A DNA stretch of 64,000 nucleotides from assembly GCF_001412655.1 (NCBI RefSeq), contig NZ_CP012996.1, positions 2,728,001 through 2,792,000 on the forward strand, read 5' to 3'. This document shows, piece after piece, positions 44,855 through 52,818 of the stretch; positions within the stretch are counted from its first letter, which is position 1, and each line of letters starts with the position of its first letter. The position numbers were made by a program, and so were the translations under genes. Under the pieces are notes generated by a model. It had not been told where the DNA came from. It did not search any database and saw nothing but the letters and a program-made list of their open reading frames with translations. This DNA is from Pedobacter sp. PACM 27299. GTDB lineage: Bacteria; Bacteroidota; Bacteroidia; Sphingobacteriales; Sphingobacteriaceae.

Positions 44855-45754
44855 ATGAAAAATAGAAATCATCAACTGACTTTATTATTTGTAGTGCTGG
44901 TCATAGTGATCGGCGCCTGTCAGAAAGAAATTAATTTGCCTGGAATTGCTAATGATCCCATATTATATATGCCCCAAGCTCCGCGGGGAAATCCTTTTAA
45001 TTTGGTGGAGGTGATTAGCCGGGAACCTGGTCAGCAGGATACGGTATATTATCGTCCCTACAGTGCGTATTTGGAGGGTAAAGAGCCTGCAGCACAGGAT
45101 GTTCAGGTTGAATTTATGATCGATCATCAAAAGCTGGATTCTTTAAATGCATTGGAGGAAGCGGCAGGAAGAGCGCCTTATGAACTGCTTCCAGCTGGAT
45201 CTTATACGGAAGGCTCGATGAAAGCCACGATCAGAAAGAATGAACGGATCAGCGATATTCCTCAATTTGGGATTAATCCTAAACTGTTGAAGGAAGAAGG
45301 AAAGTACCTGATTCCAATCTCTATTAAAAATGCGGTTCCGAATGTTCCGGTAAAATCGGCCCTAAAAACGGCGTATTACCAGGTGAGCCTAACCGTCCCT
45401 GACTTTGTTAGCGGTACCTATATGGCCAGCGGAATAAGAAACGGGGATGGTTATGGAACCGATCCGACAAAAGTTAAGAAAACCATTACGAAAGTTGGCA
45501 ATCATATTTATGAGGTCAACCTGATTGCGAATCTTGGGCCTTGGTGCTGCAGTAACCAGTTCAGGTTAAAAGTGAATCCGGTAGACAATACCGTGATCGT
45601 GTCCGGGCATTTGGAGGAAGCAGGTAATCTCTTAACCAATAGGGAAGGTACCACGAGCAGCTTTGACCCATTGACCAATACCTTCGTTTTGTTCTATAAT
45701 TACAGTTATTATGGATATGGAGCGCAAATGACCGAAACACTAAAAAAACTTTAG
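44855..45754 (+). CDS. Surface lipoprotein, DUF1735/DUF4361 type
   Basis: The 299-residue protein has a lipoprotein signal ending VIGAC (Cys22) and QKE. The N-terminal domain has the DUF1735 pattern (DVQVEFMIDHQKLDSLNALEEAAGRAPYELLPAGSY; KEEGKYLIPISIKNA), and the C-terminal part resembles DUF4361 (YEVNLIANLGPWCCSNQFRLKVNP; FVLFYNYSYYGYG). Proteins of this type sit beside SusD and bind glycan outside the cell. It follows susD by 11 bp. A good terminator lies 14 bases after its stop, before the glycosidases. Confidence 0.85.
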   Translation: MKNRNHQLTLLFVVLVIVIGACQKEINLPGIANDPILYMPQAPRGNPFNLVEVISREPGQQDTVYYRPYSAYLEGKEPAAQDVQVEFMIDHQKLDSLNALEEAAGRAPYELLPAGSYTEGSMKATIRKNERISDIPQFGINPKLLKEEGKYLIPISIKNAVPNVPVKSALKTAYYQVSLTVPDFVSGTYMASGIRNGDGYGTDPTKVKKTITKVGNHIYEVNLIANLGPWCCSNQFRLKVNPVDNTVIVSGHLEEAGNLLTNREGTTSSFDPLTNTFVLFYNYSYYGYGAQMTETLKKL

Positions 45755-45767
45755 ATCAATATTCATC

Positions 45768-45800
45768 AGGAGGTTCTGCTATAAGCAACCTCCTTTTTTA
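45768..45800 (+). terminator. Rho-independent terminator within the second PUL
   Basis: AGGAGGTT (45768-45775) pairs with AACCTCCT (45787-45794) around an 11-base loop and is followed by TTTTTT. It may lower expression of the two downstream glycosidases relative to SusCD rather than stop it. Confidence 0.8.
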
Positions 45801-45810
45801 CGTTATCATC

Positions 45811-46944
45811 ATGAATAAAATATATCTTTTGCTGTTCCTGCTGCTTGCTGCGGGGCTTAGCCCTGCATTTGCCCAGCAAGCTACCCAGCAGGTTTTGCCG
45901 GTTAGCGAACTTTTCCCTGTCCGCGCTTTATTATTGTCTACTCCAGATCCCCAGGATGTGCCCATGTTCTGCGATTTCATTACTGATGTTTTACCTAAAG
46001 AAGGGGTAAATACGCTGGTGCTCCGCATCAATTATAAATATCAGTTTGAGACGCGTCCCGAACTGGCGGGGCATAACGCCTTATCGAAGAAAAACCTGCA
46101 GAAAATTCTTAAAGCCTGTAAAACGGCAGGTATCCGGTTCATTCCGAAAATGAACCTTTTAGGGCATCAATCTGAAGATGTGTCTATGCTGCCACTGCTG
46201 AAAAACTATCCTCAGTTTGATGAATCGCCAGCGTTGAATCCTCCAGTGCCATGGAAACCGGCCAACACGATGTTTGATTTTTATTCTAAAAGCTTATGTC
46301 CTAAACATCCGGATTTATTTAAAGTAATATTTCCAGTTATAGATGAGTTGATCGATGTTTGCGGTGCTGGTGCTTTCCATGTAGGTTTAGATGAAGTATG
46401 GATCATTGGTGATGAGAAATGTCCGCGCTGCGGAGGGCTGGACAAAGCGGAGATCTTTGCAGCGTATGTGACCGCTTTACATGACCATCTGAAACAAAAA
46501 GGATGTGAAATGTGGATGTGGAGCGATCGTTTAATTGACGGGAAAACTACGAATTTATTGGCCTGGCAAGCCAGTATGAACAACACACACCGCGCAATTG
46601 ACCTCATCCCCAAAGACATCATGATTTGTGATTGGAAATATGAAGATGCAGCGCCAACACCTGCCTATTTCGCAATAAAGGGCTTCAATGTTCTTGCTGC
46701 ACCTTCCAATAAGGCGGATGTTGGATTGGCTCAGCTGGAAATGGTCAGGGCGATCAGAAAGAATGGAAACAGGACGGAATTTTCAGCCACTATTTCCAAT
46801 AGAATGCAGGGAATGTTTCATACCATGTGGGGGAATTCAAAGGATTTTATTCTAGCCTACCATGGTCAACAGGCCGACAAAGATGGGACGGTGAATACTT
46901 TTAAAAAGTTATTCGCGGAAATCAGAACACTAAAAGGTAAGTAA
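45811..46944 (+). CDS. Short GH20-like glycosidase
   Basis: The 377-residue exported protein (signal ending SPAFAQ) consists almost only of a TIM-barrel resembling GH20. It has FRIPKMNLLGHQ-type strand features (IRFIPKMNLLGHQSED), the catalytic-like Asp-Glu in FHVGLDEVWIIGDE (about residues 188-201), a CPRCGG pair of cysteines and MWMWSDRLIDG. The usual N-terminal GH20b domain is missing, and the enzyme is about half the length of the one at 6899. It may act on a hexosaminide, but the family assignment is less certain than for the other GH20. Its stop overlaps the next start (TAATG), so it is translationally coupled to the GH89 gene. Confidence 0.75.
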   Translation: MNKIYLLLFLLLAAGLSPAFAQQATQQVLPVSELFPVRALLLSTPDPQDVPMFCDFITDVLPKEGVNTLVLRINYKYQFETRPELAGHNALSKKNLQKILKACKTAGIRFIPKMNLLGHQSEDVSMLPLLKNYPQFDESPALNPPVPWKPANTMFDFYSKSLCPKHPDLFKVIFPVIDELIDVCGAGAFHVGLDEVWIIGDEKCPRCGGLDKAEIFAAYVTALHDHLKQKGCEMWMWSDRLIDGKTTNLLAWQASMNNTHRAIDLIPKDIMICDWKYEDAAPTPAYFAIKGFNVLAAPSNKADVGLAQLEMVRAIRKNGNRTEFSATISNRMQGMFHTMWGNSKDFILAYHGQQADKDGTVNTFKKLFAEIRTLKGK

Positions 46945-49112
46945 TGAAAAATATGATAAGATACAGAAGTTTGATGTTGTTTTTGCTGATGCTCGCGGGC
47001 CTGACCGCAAAGACTGCGCCGTATGAAGAGGTAAAAGGCATAGCTTCCAGGAGGTTTTCATGGCTGGCTAAAGCCTTGGTTTTTCAGGTAGTTCCTGCGG
47101 AAAATGGAAAAGAGATTTTTGAATTGAGCTCCGAGAAAGGGAAGGTTATCATTGCTGCCAGTACGGCAAATGCTGCGGCGGAGGGGTTAAACTGGTACCT
47201 GAAGTATTATTGCCACAGAAGCATGTCGCATTTTGGCGATCACCTAAGCGGGCATGATCAGGGCAAACTTCCCGAAGTCAAGAATAAGGTAAGGATAGTT
47301 TCTCCCTATCCATATCGCTATGCGCTGAATTACTGTACCATCAGTTATTCTATGAGTTTTTACACCTGGAAAGATTGGGAAAGAGAGTTAGACTGGATGG
47401 CTTTAAATGGGGTTAACCTGATGTTAGCACCAGGAGGAATGGAAGCGGTATGGCAAAATACGCTTCGGAAATTGGGTTATAATGAAAAGGAAATTACTGA
47501 TTTTGTAGCAGGTCCTGCGTTTGGTGCCTGGTGGTTAATGGGAAATCTGCAAGGCTGGGGCGGACCAGTAAGTCAGCGGACGATAGATCAGCAGGTTTTG
47601 TTGCAGCAAAAGATCATAAAACGGATGAAACAGCTGGGTATGGAGCCGGTAATGCATGGTTTCTATGGGATGATTCCTTCTAATTTGAAAGATAAACAAG
47701 CGATTAAAGTAATTGATCAGGGATTATGGGCAGGAGGATTTAAACGTCCGGATTTTCTGCTGCCTGAAGATCCTTACTTTGATAAAGTGGCGAATATCTA
47801 TTATTCAGAAATGAAAAAGTTGTACGGTGCTGATTTGCATTTCTTTGGTGGAGATCCTTTTCATGAAGGTGGTTCTTCAAAGGGAGCGGATCTTGCAGCC
47901 TCTGGTAAGCACATTCAGCAAGTCATGCAGCAAAATTATCCTGGTGCAACCTGGGTTTTACAAGGTTGGCAGCAGAATCCTGCAGATGCTTTATTGGCAG
48001 GATTAAATAAAGAAAAAACCCTCGTGATTGAACTTTTTGGCGAGAATACCAACAATTGGGAGAAACGTCATGGTTATGAAAATACACCATTTGTTTGGAG
48101 TAATGTGAGCAATTTCGGAGAGAAAAATGGGATTTATGGCAAGCTGCAACGCTTCGCAGATGAGGTATACCGTGCAAAAAATAGTGCTTACGGTCCTTTT
48201 TTGAAAGGAATCGGGATTATTCCCGAAGGGATTTATAACAACCCTGTTGCTTATGATTTGATGCTCGAACTGGGTTGGCATCAGGATCATCTGGACCTTA
48301 AAAACTGGATTAGCGGTTATACCAGTTACCGCTATGGAAAGCGGAGTTCGAATATGGATAAGGCCTGGTCTTTGTTTTTAGAAACGGCTTACAGCAGTCA
48401 TGAAGTAAATCAGGAAGGGCCTTCTGAATCTATTTTTTGTGCCAGACCCGCGATTGATATTCCCTCTGTTTCCTCCTGGGGAACCAGAAAAAGAAACTAT
48501 GATGTTACGAAATTTGAAGAAGGAGTGAGGATGTTTGTGGCCGCTGGAAAAGAATTTGAAAGTCTGGAGACTTATCAGACGGATCGGATTGATTTTGTGC
48601 GACAGCTCCAGGCGAATAGAGCGGATAAGGTATATGCTAAAATGATGCGGGCAATAAAAACCAAAAACCTGGAGGAGTTTAAATCCAGCAGTGCAAAATT
48701 TAAGCACTTGATGCTGCAGCAGGATTCCCTATTGAGTACGAGTAAGTATTTTTCGGTCAATAGGTGGTTGCAGCAGTCATTAGATTTTGGAGCTTCAAAA
48801 TCAGATAAGGAGAATGCTTTACTGAATGCCAAAACGCAAATCATTTTCTGGGGTCCCGATAACAATCCTAAGACGGATCTTCATGATTATGCGCATAAAG
48901 AATGGTCTGGGTTGTTGAGCACGATTTATTTGTCGAGATGGGAGCAATTTATAGCATGGCAAATCGCGTTGATGAGTTCAAAAAATGCAGCTGAACCGGA
49001 TTACTTCAAAATGGAAAATGAATGGGTGAAGCGGAAGGATTTGTATCCTTCCAAACCAATGACAAAAACAGAATTGGATGGACTGATTAAACGAATCATC
49101 GTTGAAGAGTAG
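46944..49112 (+). CDS. Alpha-N-acetylglucosaminidase, GH89 (NAGLU-like)
   Basis: The 722-residue exported protein (signal near LAGLTAKTAP) has the three NAGLU parts. The first is an N-terminal domain (about 25-110; IIAASTANAAAEGLNWYLKYYC). The second is a TIM-barrel (about 115-440) with RYALNYCTISYSMSFYTWKDWERELDWMALNGVN, LHFFGGDPFHEGG and LVIELFGEN carrying the likely catalytic glutamates. The third is an all-helical C-terminal domain. It should release terminal alpha-linked GlcNAc, as in heparan-type chains or capped mucin O-glycans. Its start overlaps the previous stop by one base. It is the last gene of the second PUL and faces the PL6 gene of the alginate operon. Confidence 0.93.
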   Translation: MKNMIRYRSLMLFLLMLAGLTAKTAPYEEVKGIASRRFSWLAKALVFQVVPAENGKEIFELSSEKGKVIIAASTANAAAEGLNWYLKYYCHRSMSHFGDHLSGHDQGKLPEVKNKVRIVSPYPYRYALNYCTISYSMSFYTWKDWERELDWMALNGVNLMLAPGGMEAVWQNTLRKLGYNEKEITDFVAGPAFGAWWLMGNLQGWGGPVSQRTIDQQVLLQQKIIKRMKQLGMEPVMHGFYGMIPSNLKDKQAIKVIDQGLWAGGFKRPDFLLPEDPYFDKVANIYYSEMKKLYGADLHFFGGDPFHEGGSSKGADLAASGKHIQQVMQQNYPGATWVLQGWQQNPADALLAGLNKEKTLVIELFGENTNNWEKRHGYENTPFVWSNVSNFGEKNGIYGKLQRFADEVYRAKNSAYGPFLKGIGIIPEGIYNNPVAYDLMLELGWHQDHLDLKNWISGYTSYRYGKRSSNMDKAWSLFLETAYSSHEVNQEGPSESIFCARPAIDIPSVSSWGTRKRNYDVTKFEEGVRMFVAAGKEFESLETYQTDRIDFVRQLQANRADKVYAKMMRAIKTKNLEEFKSSSAKFKHLMLQQDSLLSTSKYFSVNRWLQQSLDFGASKSDKENALLNAKTQIIFWGPDNNPKTDLHDYAHKEWSGLLSTIYLSRWEQFIAWQIALMSSKNAAEPDYFKMENEWVKRKDLYPSKPMTKTELDGLIKRIIVEE

Positions 49113-49150
49113 GTTTGTTCAGGAATCTGAAAGATAGAAAGACAGTTCAT

Positions 49151-49194
49151 TCGGTGAGTGATTTTCCAGAAGGACTTACTCACCGAATCACTGC
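49151..49194 (+). repeat. 44-bp hairpin repeat, copy C
   Basis: GGTGAGT (49153-49159) and ACTCACC (49178-49184) form a perfect 7-bp stem around an 18-base loop, followed by GAATCACTGC. It lies in the 88-bp gap between two convergent PULs and could act as a terminator. Unlike copies A and B it lacks the downstream TTTTGGT box and second stem-loop. Confidence 0.7.
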
Positions 49195-49200
49195 TATTTA

Positions 49201-51504
49201 TTAAAACTTTGCGCCAAGTGCCTGTTGATCATTTGATGCGGATGCCATTTTTACTGATCCTGGCTCATCATGGTAAATGTGTGGACCGGCAGCGTTATTA
49301 TAAAAAGATTCAATCTTTCCAGAATTGTAAAAATTACAGTAATCAACCAAAATATGATCAGTTCTGTATTCCTGAAATTGTATAGAACGGCCGCCCTGCC
49401 CAGAATTTAAGAAACTGGAGTTGGTAATTTTTGCCTGCTGTACGCCAATCAATTTCACAACCGCACCCTGCTCTCTGTTTTCAACTTCGTTAAAAGAGCA
49501 GTAATCGATGCTGACAAAAGGACCTAATGTGCTTTCGTCATTTCCACCGCGATAAACGTTGATCGCGCTTCCCAATAAATTTGTAAACAGGCAATTGGTA
49601 ATATTCACAAATTCCGCATTGTAAATACCTTTGTCGTCTTTCTCTGAAGATAGGTTTATGCCTGTGCCAGAAAGGTGGTGGAAAATAGAATTGCTCACTA
49701 TTAAAGTATCTGCTAATGTCCCTTTTGCGCATGCAATACCACTCTGTGAACTTTCATTGAAATCGTAAAATTCACAGCCGGCTACATTTAAATAATAGGA
49801 CTGGTTCATGGGTGATTCCGAAGATTTAATCCCTGCATCCACACCGCCAAAACTTTCCAGCGTTCCCTTAAATGCGATGTTTTTAACGGTCAGGCGACCG
49901 CCATTCTCTATGGTCAAAAATGAAGGCAGGCTATTGAAACTTGCATTCACGAGAGTAGGTCTTTTAGGCAGGTTTTTAGCCGCCATAATCACCAGTGTTT
50001 TGTTAATTTGAATTGGCTCCTTCATTTTATAATAACCGGTGTCCATCAATACAATGGTGTCACCGGATAAGGCCTGCTGAATCAGCTGGTTAAAGTTTTC
50101 AGACTGAGCACTGCTCAGCTGAAAACTTTTGGCTTTGCGGGCAGTGGTTTTTACTGCTGGCTGAAACCAGACTGCTCCAGTATTTTTTGCCTCAATAAAA
50201 GAAAGCTGCTTTAGGTCTGCTCCGTATTTGGCATCATAAGGAAGTTCATGCCCTTTGATGCGCAGGTATTTGGGCTTTATTTTATGAAAGCCTGTAGCTG
50301 CATTCCCAACGGTTTTGGAGCGGGTGTTAGCCCCTTCGATGAGCCCATTGTCCGTGATTTTTATCCCATTGTCGTCATTTAAATTCTCATAAATGCAGGA
50401 ATCCTTGCTGAGAACCAAGTTGTTTTTGAACGCGACTTCCTGAGGAGAAAGTGTTCTTTCCGCATCTTTTCCAGCGCCAAAAAGAAAGGGGGTACAATCG
50501 ACAAAGGTGTTTTTTTCTACCCTCACATCTTTTACCTGATAATACCGGTTGATTAAAGAATTGGGAACACCGTTCATAATGCTTAAAGGCGCTCTGAATT
50601 GTTTGCCTTTCAGCTGGTAGAACACATTGTTGAATACCTTATGACCAGGGTTAATGATCCTGACTCCACCTGTGAATGGTTTGTTATTCCCATTGAAGAA
50701 ATTGCTTTCCACCGTGTTGTTTGAGCCATGTCTTAACACCATTCCGCCTTCGCTTTCAAAAAAGGTGTTGAAACTCACCGTGTTTTCTCCAGATTTTATG
50801 GATATAATTTCCACTTCTCCATTGCAGCGTTCAAAGAAATTATGACTGATGGTGGTTCTGGAAGGACTGAGGGAATACCTGGAAACTCCTACACGGATGG
50901 TTTCGGCACCATTAGAACCGAAACGCGGTCGGCCATTGAAATAATTGCTGTCAATGCGATGGTAATTCTGCTGACTCCTTTCATCGTCCAGCTCCACAAT
51001 AATCACCGGTCCGGAATTCAGCTTGTCGACAAACGTAGAATGATCTATCCGGTTATATTTTCCATAAAATATCACCCAGGTATCCGTTTTGAATCGTTCC
51101 GGCTGACTATAATTCTCAATCACCACACCAGTAACCCGGCAATGATTGGCCAGGTTTTTACTGTCCGCCCTAAAAGAAATTACCGCTCTTTTAGGGGTAA
51201 AACCTTGGTTAAAATGCAGGTTTTTTACCGTTAAATATTCACCGGCCAATTGCAGGTAAGAACTGCCTGTCAGCAGCATTCCACCAGGGCTTTCTGCCAT
51301 TATCACGATCGGTTTTTGGGCCGTACCCTTGCCATCCAGGTTTAAAGCAGCATCTTTCCAGGTGCCATTTTTTAGTACAATGGTATCACCTGGTTTTGCC
51401 TTTTGAACTGCTTTCCGAAGTTGTTCTGGATTGTCGACTACAATCCCGGCAAAGGAATTCATCGCATAAAACATCAAGGAAATTAATAGGAATTTTCTCA
51501 TCAT
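49201..51504 (-). CDS. PL6-family polysaccharide lyase (alginate lyase type) with second beta-helix domain
   Basis: The 767-residue exported protein (signal ending MNSFAG) has an N-terminal right-handed beta helix of the PL6/chondroitinase-B family (about 22-400). It has DTIVLKNGTWKD, WVIFYGKYNRIDHSTF, the catalytic lysine in EIISIKSGEN (Lys237) and arginine in GGMVLRHGSNN (Arg258), 21 residues apart as in chondroitinase B. From about 450 to 740 a second beta-helix of lyase-like repeats follows, without clear catalytic residues. Context (PL17, KdgF, SDR) favours alginate rather than dermatan sulfate as substrate. Its start overlaps the stop of the lipoprotein gene (ATGA). It is the last gene of the operon. 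Confidence 0.9.
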   Translation of the reverse strand: MMRKFLLISLMFYAMNSFAGIVVDNPEQLRKAVQKAKPGDTIVLKNGTWKDAALNLDGKGTAQKPIVIMAESPGGMLLTGSSYLQLAGEYLTVKNLHFNQGFTPKRAVISFRADSKNLANHCRVTGVVIENYSQPERFKTDTWVIFYGKYNRIDHSTFVDKLNSGPVIIVELDDERSQQNYHRIDSNYFNGRPRFGSNGAETIRVGVSRYSLSPSRTTISHNFFERCNGEVEIISIKSGENTVSFNTFFESEGGMVLRHGSNNTVESNFFNGNNKPFTGGVRIINPGHKVFNNVFYQLKGKQFRAPLSIMNGVPNSLINRYYQVKDVRVEKNTFVDCTPFLFGAGKDAERTLSPQEVAFKNNLVLSKDSCIYENLNDDNGIKITDNGLIEGANTRSKTVGNAATGFHKIKPKYLRIKGHELPYDAKYGADLKQLSFIEAKNTGAVWFQPAVKTTARKAKSFQLSSAQSENFNQLIQQALSGDTIVLMDTGYYKMKEPIQINKTLVIMAAKNLPKRPTLVNASFNSLPSFLTIENGGRLTVKNIAFKGTLESFGGVDAGIKSSESPMNQSYYLNVAGCEFYDFNESSQSGIACAKGTLADTLIVSNSIFHHLSGTGINLSSEKDDKGIYNAEFVNITNCLFTNLLGSAINVYRGGNDESTLGPFVSIDYCSFNEVENREQGAVVKLIGVQQAKITNSSFLNSGQGGRSIQFQEYRTDHILVDYCNFYNSGKIESFYNNAAGPHIYHDEPGSVKMASASNDQQALGAKF

Positions 51505-52784
51505 TTAGAAACTAAGATGTCAAATTTTATAGTTGATAATGCGGCTGTTGCAGCGATGTTAACCTCTTTTACCCTAAGTAATTGATTAGTGAAAGTTAAA
51601 CCATCAGCTTTAGGTACCCGGATCCAGATCAAATAGGCACTGCTCAGGTTAAATATGGCAGTGGATTGGTTGGCAACAATGGCATCAAACTTTGCTGTAT
51701 TGCCGGCTGGAACAGGAATGCCATTAAAGAACGCATCGCTGAGCTCCGTAATTAAGTTGGCATTATATGCTGCGTAAACCTGATCTACCGCTGCGGTGCC
51801 TGGCACCAATACGCGGAACTTCGTGGCCTTTAAATCAGCAGTGTTTGGCTCCCAAATCAGACTGCCGCATTTGAAGTTTTTGGAGATGGTACTGGTATTC
51901 GCAGGACTATAAAGTGTGTAGACAAAAGTACTCGTGCAGTAGCCTACAAAATCAATTTTTTGCTCCTGTCCATTTACGTTACAGCTGCCAATTGCCGTAC
52001 CCGTTTCACCGGTAAAAAAGCTGCTGGCTGATGGGATGGCTGTGGTACCATTGGCCATCATTTCAATGCCTTTAAAACTGTTGTAACTCAGTAATGGCAT
52101 GTTAATGACTGAACTTACAGAGAGCCCGTAAAGATCCGTAATGACCACTTTTACCCTGGATGCATTTTTACGATAGGTGTAAGTGTAGTTCAATTCATAA
52201 GTTTTCTCCCGGTTGGGTAAGTCGATCTTTTCAACAAGGGCATCAATTCCTTGATAATCGTCATAGATAGCGATTTCTTTAATCCCATTTTCGGATGCAG
52301 CGGTTCCTGTGATCCGGATCTTTCCATTTTCATCTGGCAGCAATTTCACAGGGATATTTTTTAAGGTAGGCATTGGCGGACTAAAGGAGGTCACTTTCAC
52401 AAAACCTTCAGAAGAGCCGTTGTCCATATCCCGGATCATTAACTTGATCCCTGCCACTTTTTCAAGATTTGCGGAAGCGTAATTCTGGGTGGGGATCACG
52501 AAATGAAAACTGGTTTGATTCATCGCTTCCTGAGGACCGCTATAAATCAAGGAATCGGTCTTACCTGAACGAACAAGATAACCGTAGATCTGTTTAATTC
52601 CTGTACCAGAACTGATATCGCCATTGACAGCCTCATCAGGTGTAATTGCTTTTATCGCCATATTAAAGCTGAATTCTTTAGCTGTCACCACAGCCGTACC
52701 TTTTCCTGCTACTTCCTCCTTTTTGCAGGCCGACAATGCGGAAATACAAAGGATCAGCATCGTTAATTTTAGCTTATGTTTCAT
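51501..52784 (-). CDS. Surface lipoprotein of the alginate PUL (SusE/F-like position)
   Basis: The product is 427 residues from the ATG at 52784; a longer frame reaching 52910 would overlap the SusD gene and lacks a signal peptide. The chosen start gives MKHKLKLTMLILCISALSAC (Cys20) and KKEE. The mature protein is beta-rich with Ig-like spacing (FSFNMAIKAITPDEAVNG; KIRITGTAASENGIKEIAIYDD) and a C-terminal jelly-roll-like domain (YNSFKGIEMMANGTTAIP; FKCGSLIWEPNTADLKATKFRV). It probably binds alginate at the surface beside SusD. No named family is certain. Confidence 0.8.
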   Translation of the reverse strand: MKHKLKLTMLILCISALSACKKEEVAGKGTAVVTAKEFSFNMAIKAITPDEAVNGDISSGTGIKQIYGYLVRSGKTDSLIYSGPQEAMNQTSFHFVIPTQNYASANLEKVAGIKLMIRDMDNGSSEGFVKVTSFSPPMPTLKNIPVKLLPDENGKIRITGTAASENGIKEIAIYDDYQGIDALVEKIDLPNREKTYELNYTYTYRKNASRVKVVITDLYGLSVSSVINMPLLSYNSFKGIEMMANGTTAIPSASSFFTGETGTAIGSCNVNGQEQKIDFVGYCTSTFVYTLYSPANTSTISKNFKCGSLIWEPNTADLKATKFRVLVPGTAAVDQVYAAYNANLITELSDAFFNGIPVPAGNTAKFDAIVANQSTAIFNLSSAYLIWIRVPKADGLTFTNQLLRVKEVNIAATAALSTIKFDILVSK

Positions 52785-52818
52785 TTGATTACAATTTTTA
52801 ATAGCCATCATTTTGATA

